DNA from: JALSRD01 sp964476595
GTDB lineage: Bacteria; Desulfobacterota; Desulfobacteria; Desulfobacterales; JALSRD01
Assembly (NCBI GenBank): GCA_964476595.1
Contig: CAYZCL010000161.1
Location: 1 to 6,814, forward strand
Reading direction: 5' to 3'
Length of the DNA: 6,814 nucleotides
Below, one piece after another: positions 1 to 3,885 of this stretch. Every line of letters starts with the position of its first letter. Positions within the stretch are counted from its first letter, which is position 1. Both the position numbers and the translations under genes were made by a program. Below the pieces are notes generated by a model. The model had not been told where the DNA came from. It saw nothing but the letters and a program-made list of their open reading frames with translations, and did no database searches.

Positions 1-105
1 GTCCAGCCGCTGGGCGATACCGATTTTTTCCCCGGCCGAAAAATTAATTTTTTCTCCCTGGGTGCCGTCGCGCAGGGTGGTGTCGTACAACAGGATCGAT
101 TCCAT
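1..105 (-). CDS. cimA: (R)-citramalate synthase, N-terminal 35 codons (runs off the left edge)
   Basis: CimA condenses pyruvate with acetyl-CoA to (R)-citramalate, the first step of a threonine-independent route to 2-oxobutyrate and isoleucine. Only the N-terminus is visible: an ATG at 105, preceded by AGGGA about ten bases upstream, opens a reading frame that stays open to the edge. Residues 6-18 read LYDTTLRDGTQGE. The DTTLRDG core (8-14) is the HMGL-like/IPMS TIM-barrel signature with the metal-binding Asp and catalytic Arg. The following TQGE, rather than the EQSPG seen in 2-isopropylmalate synthase LeuA, points to the citramalate synthase family. The start lies 64 bases after the ilvC stop, which fits cotranscription with ilvBNC and supplies the 2-oxobutyrate those enzymes use for isoleucine. 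The alternatives, LeuA or homocitrate synthase, are less likely from the motif. The missing C-terminus prevents checking the regulatory domain. Confidence 0.85.
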   Translation of the reverse strand, partial: MESILLYDTTLRDGTQGEKINFSAGEKIGIAQRLD

Positions 106-155
106 GGTTTTGCTGTCCCTTCGGGCTTTGCGGTGAGCGCCATGCGGGCGGTGAG

Positions 156-167
156 GCCCGTGCGGGC
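156..167 (-). other. Small GC hairpin in the ilvC-cimA gap
   Basis: The 64-base gap between ilvC and cimA contains GCCC-GCAC-GGGC, a 4-bp stem with a 4-base loop just after the ilvC stop. No U-tract follows, so it is not an intrinsic terminator. It may only slow 3' decay of the upstream message or be a chance product of high GC. No promoter is visible in this gap. Confidence 0.3.
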
Positions 168-169
168 GG

Positions 170-1222
170 CTACTTCCCCCGGTTTTCGGGACGCAGCGAA
201 CGTACAGCCGCACCGGCGCGCCACATCTCCGAATTCTTGATCTCGTCGAGTTCCTTCTGCAGCTTCACCCGGTAGTCGGGTGCCTGGTTGCTCTCCAGCA
301 CCCGGCGGGTTTCCTCGCCGGAGACGACCTTCTGGTAGAGTTCGTCGAACACGGGCGCTACGGCGTCACGGAAGCGAGGCGCCCAGTCCAGGGCCCCGCG
401 CTGGGCCGTGGTGCTGCAGTTGGAGAACATCCAGTCCATGCCGTTCTGGGCCACCAGGCGGATGAGGCTCTGGGTGAGTTCCTCCACGGTTTCGTTGAAG
501 GCCTCGCTGGGGCTGTGGCCGTGGCGGCGAAGCAGGTTGTACTGCGCCTCCATGACGCCGGCCAGGCATCCCATCAGCACGCCGCGCTCGCCGGTGAGGT
601 CCGAGTAGACCTCGTTCTGAAAGGTGGTGGGGAACAGGTAGCCCGAGCCGATGGCGATGCCCAGCGCCAGGGTGCGCTCCCGCGCGCGACCGGTGAAGTC
701 CTGGTAGACGGCGAAGCTGGAGTTGATGCCGCTGCCTTCCAGGAAGTTGGTGCGCACCGTGCGTCCGGAACCCTTGGGCGCCACCAGGATGACGTCCACG
801 TTGTCCGGCGGTATGACGCCGGTCTGGTCGCTGAAGACGATAGAGAAACCGTGGGAAAAATACAGGGCGTCGCCCTCGTTGAGGCACGATTTGATCAGCG
901 GCCAGGTCTGCATCTGCCCGGCGTCCGAGAGCAGGAACTGGACGACGGTGGCCTGACGGGCGGCCTCTTCCAGCGGGAAAAGGGTTTTTCCAGGGACGAA
1001 ACCGTCGGACACGGCACGATCCCAGGAGTCGCCGCCCTCGCGCTGTCCGACGATGACCCGGATGCCGTTATCGCGCAGGTTCATGGCCTGCCCGGGGCCC
1101 TGCACGCCGTAGCCCAGTACGGCCACGGTCTCGTCGGCCAGCACCTCGCGGGCCTGGTCGAGGGTGAACTCGTCTGCCGTGATAACTTCTTCTTCCACTC
1201 CGCCGAAATTGATGATTGCCAT
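170..1222 (-). CDS. ilvC: Ketol-acid reductoisomerase (acetohydroxyacid isomeroreductase)
   Basis: IlvC converts acetolactate or acetohydroxybutyrate, using Mg2+ and NAD(P)H, into the dihydroxyacids of valine and isoleucine synthesis. The product has 350 residues. It has an N-terminal Rossmann domain with GYGVQG at 37-42, a cofactor-specificity loop around R61-S66, a catalytic-type His at H124 in FSHGF, and a C-terminal helical knot domain. Metal and substrate residues fit the family: D208 and E212 in SDLTGER, E244 and E248 in ETVEE, S270 in CSTTAQRG. The ATG start has AAAGGA eight bases upstream. GYGVQGPGQAMNLRDNG, the CSTTAQRGALDW segment and a C-terminus ending near RSLRPEN resemble the branch I recall from Bacteroidetes rather than the usual 330-338-residue class I enzyme with GYGSQGHAHA. 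It lies third in the ilvB-ilvN-ilvC-cimA run. Confidence 0.96.
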   Translation of the reverse strand: MAIINFGGVEEEVITADEFTLDQAREVLADETVAVLGYGVQGPGQAMNLRDNGIRVIVGQREGGDSWDRAVSDGFVPGKTLFPLEEAARQATVVQFLLSDAGQMQTWPLIKSCLNEGDALYFSHGFSIVFSDQTGVIPPDNVDVILVAPKGSGRTVRTNFLEGSGINSSFAVYQDFTGRARERTLALGIAIGSGYLFPTTFQNEVYSDLTGERGVLMGCLAGVMEAQYNLLRRHGHSPSEAFNETVEELTQSLIRLVAQNGMDWMFSNCSTTAQRGALDWAPRFRDAVAPVFDELYQKVVSGEETRRVLESNQAPDYRVKLQKELDEIKNSEMWRAGAAVRSLRPENRGK

Positions 1223-1309
1223 TCTGTTTTTCCTTTCACGCGCCCCTGCCGGCGGAACGGTATTGTCCGTCGACGGGACACTCTTGCAGTAGGATGAATA
1301 AAATGCCCA

Positions 1310-1349
1310 ACCGGTCCGCCGCCGTCCGGGCGGTGACCGTGAAACCGGT
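1310..1349 (-). other. Inverted-repeat structure in the ilvN-ilvC gap
   Basis: The 128-base gap between ilvN and ilvC begins, on the transcribed strand, with two ACCGGT boxes (1344-1349 and 1310-1315). They can pair around an inner CCGCC/GGCGG stem with a 5-base loop (1319-1333). A second weak hairpin, TGTCC...GGACA, lies at 1264-1280. Neither has a U-tract. They look like intercistronic stabilisers or processing sites rather than terminators, and could be chance in GC-rich DNA. No convincing -35/-10 pair is seen in this gap despite a short AT-rich patch at 1294-1306. Confidence 0.35.
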
Positions 1350-1350
1350 G

Positions 1351-1839
1351 TCAGTTGGGCTCACGGAATAGCGCGATGGGACCCGTGCGGGCGATTTTCT
1401 TGATGCCCATGGGTTTGAGCAGTTTCAAAAGCGCCCTGAGCTTGCCCTCGTCGCCGGTCACTTCGATGGTGTAGTGCTCCAGCCCCACGTCGACCACCTT
1501 GCAGCGGAAGATGTCCACGATACGCAGGATTTCGGCACGGTGCTTGGCTTTGGCCTGGACGCAGATCAGCGCCATTTCGCGCTTGACCGAACTGGGGCCG
1601 GTGAGGTCCCGGATCTTACGCACATTGATCAGTTTGTTGAGCTGTTTTTCGATCTGTTCCACGATGGGTGCGTCGGCCCTGGACACAATGGTGATGCGCG
1701 AAACCGCCGGGTCGGTGGTCTCGGCCACGCACAGGCTGTCGATGTTGAATCCCCGGCCGCTGAACAGGCCCACGATGCGTGAAAGCACACCGGGCACGTT
1801 GTCCACCAGCATGGAAAAGATGTGTTTCTGTTCTTCCAT
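1351..1839 (-). CDS. ilvN: Acetohydroxyacid synthase, small regulatory subunit
   Basis: This is the regulatory subunit of acetohydroxyacid synthase. It binds the IlvB catalytic subunit, raises its activity and confers feedback inhibition by branched-chain amino acids, usually valine. The product has 162 residues, normal for a full-length IlvN/IlvH. Residues about 5-78 form the N-terminal ACT domain with DNVPGVLSRIVGLFSGRG at 13-30; N14 and G17 match positions linked to valine binding in Escherichia coli IlvH. Residues about 85-160 form the C-terminal ACT-like domain. The reading frame extends four codons upstream to a TTG at 1851, but that TTG overlaps the GGAG ribosome-binding site (1846-1849). 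The ATG at 1839, six bases downstream of it, is therefore the start. The gene follows ilvB by 64 bases, so both subunits should come from one message. Confidence 0.96.
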   Translation of the reverse strand: MEEQKHIFSMLVDNVPGVLSRIVGLFSGRGFNIDSLCVAETTDPAVSRITIVSRADAPIVEQIEKQLNKLINVRKIRDLTGPSSVKREMALICVQAKAKHRAEILRIVDIFRCKVVDVGLEHYTIEVTGDEGKLRALLKLLKPMGIKKIARTGPIALFREPN

Positions 1840-1845
1840 GTTTGT

Positions 1846-1849
1846 CTCC
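1846..1849 (-). promoter_or_regulatory. Ribosome binding site fixing the ilvN start
   Basis: GGAG is followed by a six-base spacer and then ATG at 1839. The site overlaps the upstream in-frame TTG at 1851, which rules that codon out as the start and shortens IlvN to 162 residues. Confidence 0.8.
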
Positions 1850-1875
1850 AATCTGTGGCTTTACGGCGGACCGGA

Positions 1876-1902
1876 GCCGGTGCGGCCCGCGGCGAAACCG
1901 GC
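1876..1902 (-). other. GC hairpin in the ilvB-ilvN gap
   Basis: Directly after the ilvB stop the transcript reads GCCGGT, a 15-base loop, then ACCGGC (6-bp stem). A competing ACCGG/CCGGT pairing overlaps its 3' arm. No U-tract follows. Like the element after ilvN it starts with a CCGGTTTC box, so the two gaps may share an intercistronic element. Its function is unknown and chance pairing is possible. Confidence 0.35.
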
Positions 1903-1903
1903 C

Positions 1904-3589
1904 CTAGACCAGCAGCATTTCGGTAATGGGGGCGCCGGCCGGCACCATGGGATACACGCACTCCTCCTTGGCCACCACGAAATCCATGATGACCGCCGTG
2001 GACGCCTCGAGGCCTTTGCGCAGAACGGTCTCCACTTCCTCGGGTTTGGTGGCGCGCAGCCCCAGGGCGCCGTACGCTTCGGCCAGTTTGACGAAATCGG
2101 GTGTGCAGTCCATGCACGTGCTGGCGTAGCGCTTGTCGTAGAACAGCTCCTGCCATTGGCGCACCATTCCCAGGTAGCTGTTGTTGAGGATGACCACCTT
2201 GACGGGGGCTTTCTGCTGAACGGCGGTGGCCATTTCCTGGATGTTCATCTGGATGCTGCCGTCGCCGGCGATGTCCACCACCACGTCGTCGGGGCATGCG
2301 ATCTGGGCGCCGATGGCGGCCGGCAGGCCGAATCCCATGGTGCCCAGGCCACCGGAGGTGACGAAACGGTTGGGACGGTTGAAATGATAGAACTGAGCGG
2401 CCCACATCTGGTTCTGGCCCACCTCGGTGGTGATGATGGCGTCGCCGCCGGTCAGTTCGAAAAGCTTCTCGACCACGAACTGCGGCTTGATGACGTCCGT
2501 CTGCTTGTAGGCCAGCGGCTTGGTCTTCTTCCAGGTGTCGATCTGGGAGATCCATTCCCTGCGAGCGGAGGAGAGGTCGCTCAGGTCGATTTCATCGACC
2601 AGCTGGTTGAGGCTGTTGAGCGTCAGGCGACAGTCGCCCACGATGGGAATGGCCACCTGCACGTTCTTGCGGATGGAGGTGGGGTCGATGTCGATGTGCA
2701 CGATTTTGGCCCGCGGGGCGAAGGTGTCGATCTTGCCGGTCACCCGGTCGTCGAAGCGCACGCCCACCGAGATCATCAGGTCGCAGGCGTCCACGGCCAT
2801 GTTGGCACGGTAGGTGCCGTGCATGCCGATCATGCCCAGCCACAGCGGGTCAGTGCCTGGAAAGGCGCCCAGTCCCATGAGGGTGGCGGTGACCGGGGCT
2901 TGGATCTTGTGGGCCAGGTTGGTGACTTCGGCCGAGGCCTTGGAGAGGATGGCCCCGCCGCCCACGAACAGCAGCGGGCGCCTGGATTTGCGGATCAGCT
3001 GGACCACCTTTTGCAGCTGTTTCATGTTGGGGCTATAGTTGGGGCGGTAGGAGCGCAGGTTGACCGGTCCCGGGGGCTTGTACTCGATGGTGGTGTTGGC
3101 CACGTCTTTGGGAATGTCCACCAGAACGGGCCCCGGCCTTCCGGAACGGGCGATGTGGAAGGCTTCCTTGATGACATGCGCCAGGTCCTCGGTGCGGGTG
3201 ACGAGGTAGTTGTGCTTGGTGCAGGGCCGCGTGATGCCGACGATGTCGACCTCCTGGAAGGCGTCGTTTCCGATCAGGTGGGTGGGGACCTGCCCGGTGA
3301 TGACCACCAGCGGAATGGAATCCATGTAGGCCGAAGCGATGCCGGTCACGGTGTTGGTGGCACCGGGGCCGGAGGTGACCAGACACACGCCCACCCGTCC
3401 GCTCACCCGGGCGTAACCATCGGCGGCGTGCACGGCCCCCTGTTCGTGGCGCACCAGGACGTGGCGGATGTCGGTTTTTTCCAGCTCGTCGTAAATGTCG
3501 ATGACGGCGCCGCCGGGATACCCGAAAATGGTGTCCACTTTCTCGTCGGCCAGTGTCTTGAGCAGAATCTGGGCTCCTGTCAGTTTCAT
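1904..3589 (-). CDS. ilvB: Acetohydroxyacid (acetolactate) synthase, large catalytic subunit
   Basis: This thiamine-diphosphate enzyme makes acetolactate from two pyruvates, or acetohydroxybutyrate from pyruvate and 2-oxobutyrate. It is the first common step of valine, leucine and isoleucine synthesis. The product has 561 residues, normal for the family. Domains: N-terminal TPP/pyrimidine domain (about 3-170) with catalytic E49 in RHEQGA; central FAD-type domain (about 190-325); C-terminal pyrophosphate domain (about 370-530) with GDG at 442-444 and NN at 469-470, supplying the Mg2+ ligands. W479 in MVRQWQ matches the Trp that favours 2-oxobutyrate and forms part of the herbicide site in characterised enzymes. 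The ATG at 3589 is chosen over an in-frame TTG two codons upstream because AGAGGA (3597-3602) is spaced seven bases from the ATG. It heads the operon and follows the attenuator directly, so it should respond to charged Ile/Leu/Val tRNA. Confidence 0.97.
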   Translation of the reverse strand: MKLTGAQILLKTLADEKVDTIFGYPGGAVIDIYDELEKTDIRHVLVRHEQGAVHAADGYARVSGRVGVCLVTSGPGATNTVTGIASAYMDSIPLVVITGQVPTHLIGNDAFQEVDIVGITRPCTKHNYLVTRTEDLAHVIKEAFHIARSGRPGPVLVDIPKDVANTTIEYKPPGPVNLRSYRPNYSPNMKQLQKVVQLIRKSRRPLLFVGGGAILSKASAEVTNLAHKIQAPVTATLMGLGAFPGTDPLWLGMIGMHGTYRANMAVDACDLMISVGVRFDDRVTGKIDTFAPRAKIVHIDIDPTSIRKNVQVAIPIVGDCRLTLNSLNQLVDEIDLSDLSSARREWISQIDTWKKTKPLAYKQTDVIKPQFVVEKLFELTGGDAIITTEVGQNQMWAAQFYHFNRPNRFVTSGGLGTMGFGLPAAIGAQIACPDDVVVDIAGDGSIQMNIQEMATAVQQKAPVKVVILNNSYLGMVRQWQELFYDKRYASTCMDCTPDFVKLAEAYGALGLRATKPEEVETVLRKGLEASTAVIMDFVVAKEECVYPMVPAGAPITEMLLV

Positions 3590-3596
3590 GGTCAAT

Positions 3597-3602
3597 TCCT
3601 CT
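3597..3602 (-). promoter_or_regulatory. Ribosome binding site fixing the ilvB start
   Basis: AGAGGA with a seven-base spacer to the ATG at 3589. The in-frame TTG at 3595 would be only one base away and is therefore not used. The site lies outside the attenuator stems, so initiation on ilvB should not itself be masked by them. Confidence 0.8.
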
Positions 3603-3630
3603 TTGGTGTTTGGGTTGGGCGATCGGCAAA

Positions 3631-3688
3631 AAAAACGTAAAAAAAACCGTTATCGGCGCTGAGGCTGATAACGGTTTTAAACGTTTTT
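3631..3688 (-). terminator. Intrinsic terminator of the ilvB attenuator (segments 3 and 4)
   Basis: On the transcribed strand AAAACCGTTATC (3678-3667) and GATAACGGTTTT (3654-3643) form a perfect 12-bp stem around a 12-base loop. The 3' arm runs into eight consecutive U (3646-3639), half of them within the stem. The stem can extend across a small internal loop: AAAAACGT (3688-3681) pairs with ACGTTTTT (3638-3631), and the uninterrupted U-run 3635-3628 then forms a second tract. The terminator lies about 40 bases upstream of the ilvB start and downstream of the leader stop codon. It would prevent synthesis of ilvBNC-cimA unless its 5' arm is captured by the antiterminator. Confidence 0.93.
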
Positions 3689-3720
3689 ATGACTGGTGTC
3701 GCTAGGCCATTATCAACCTC
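3661..3720 (-). promoter_or_regulatory. Antiterminator stem of the ilvB attenuator (segments 2 and 3)
   Basis: GAGGTTGATAATGG (3720-3707) can pair over 14 positions with CCGTTATCAGCCTC (3674-3661), using two G-U wobbles and a 32-base loop. The second strand includes the 5' arm of the terminator, so the two structures exclude each other. Segment 2 overlaps the last codons of the leader peptide, up to its TAG. A ribosome that finishes the peptide would cover segment 2 and allow termination. A ribosome stalled at upstream Ile/Leu/Val codons would leave segment 2 free to pair with segment 3. Confidence 0.9.
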
Positions 3721-3800
3721 TTACCCCCGCAGCGGAGAATAACATCCGCTACGAGGATCTCAATAAGGCTGATAAGGAGGATAATGGCGCTGATTTTCAT
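3702..3800 (-). CDS. ilv operon leader peptide, 32 residues
   Basis: An ATG at 3800 opens 32 codons ending in TAG at 3702. Sixteen residues are branched-chain: eight Ile, six Leu, two Val. Of the 17 residues at positions 6-22, 13 are Ile, Leu or Val. The rest ends in a polar RCGGKR segment. The length is close to that of the enterobacterial leaders IlvL and IvbL (about 32 residues, from memory). The peptide probably has no function of its own: its translation measures the supply of charged Ile, Leu and Val tRNA. Codons 5-7 and 9-12 double as RNA segment 1, and the last six codons lie in segment 2. No good Shine-Dalgarno sequence precedes the ATG (upstream bases are AAAAAATTCATCC), which is odd for a leader that must be translated efficiently. 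Alternatives such as a small membrane peptide are unlikely given the attenuator fit. Confidence 0.87.
   Translation of the reverse strand: MKISAIILLISLIEILVADVILRCGGKRLIMA
3766..3788 (-). promoter_or_regulatory. Protector segment 1 of the attenuator (inside the leader peptide)
   Basis: GCCATTATC (3788-3780) is exactly complementary to GATAATGGC (3714-3706), and the following CTC can add pairs with GAG at 3720-3718. A second candidate, TTATCAGCCT (3775-3766), can pair with AGGTTGATAA (3719-3710) with one wobble and repeats ten bases of segment 3. Both are covered by a ribosome reading the first Ile/Leu codons. When the leader is not translated, segment 1 would hold segment 2 and leave the terminator free, giving the usual default-off state. 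Confidence 0.75.
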
Positions 3801-3811
3801 GGATGAATTTT

Positions 3812-3852
3812 TTCGGGTAAATTTGTCTGAAACCAGTTGCCAGAAACCCGAA
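3812..3852 (-). repeat. Inverted repeat in the ilvB promoter/5' leader region
   Basis: TTCGGGT (3852-3846 on the transcribed strand) and ACCCGAA (3818-3812) form a 7-bp perfect inverted repeat with 27 bases between. An inner TCTG/CAGA pair (3844-3841 and 3829-3826) could extend the structure. It overlaps the spacer and expected -10 region of the promoter candidate, so it could be an operator or a topA 3'-end structure. No U-tract follows on the minus strand, so it is not a standard terminator. Confidence 0.4.
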
Positions 3853-3884
3853 GGAATGTCAAGAACTTTTTTGTTTTTTTAAAA
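3834..3884 (-). promoter_or_regulatory. Candidate ilvB promoter: A-rich tract and TTGACA box
   Basis: A perfect -35 hexamer TTGACA lies at 3862-3857, directly preceded by an A-rich tract (3884-3867) that resembles an UP element. It begins right after the topA stop. At a 17-base spacing the -10 position is CAACTG (3839-3834), a poor match although it is preceded by TGG, an extended -10 arrangement. Transcription from here would start near 3827 and give a leader with about 27 bases before the peptide ATG, a plausible distance. The weak -10 lowers confidence or implies an activator. Confidence 0.45.
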
Positions 3885-3885
3885 C

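Noticed and set aside
515..1297. 260-codon open frame on the plus strand opposite ilvC
   Set aside because: Shadow of ilvC, with no ribosome-binding site or domain signal.
1294..1371. Small plus-strand frame of 25 codons in the ilvN-ilvC gap
   Set aside because: It overlaps the ilvN 3' end in antisense, has only a weak AGGA before it and no recognisable sequence pattern.
1849..1851. TTG start for ilvN four codons upstream
   Set aside because: It overlaps the GGAG ribosome-binding site of the ATG at 1839.
3593..3595. TTG start for ilvB two codons upstream
   Set aside because: It lies one base from the AGAGGA site, too close for initiation; the ATG at 3589 has correct spacing.
1499..3640. 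Very long open frame of 713 codons on the plus strand, opposite ilvB and ilvN
   Set aside because: The minus-strand frames encode unmistakable AHAS subunits. The antisense product is a His/Gly/Asp/Val-rich sequence without a recognisable fold, as expected from high GC codon bias.
3826..3845. Sigma-54 promoter at TGGCAACTGGTTTCA
   Set aside because: The GG is not followed by GC at the required ten-base spacing, so the -12 element is missing.
3846..3880. Plus-strand intrinsic terminator using the T-rich run 3867-3880
   Set aside because: The nearest stem is separated from the T-run by more than ten bases, and no plus-strand gene reads into it.
3590..3885. T-box riboswitch in front of ilvB
   Set aside because: No T-box consensus (AGGGTGGNACCGCG-like) is present, and the leader peptide with competing stems explains the region better.
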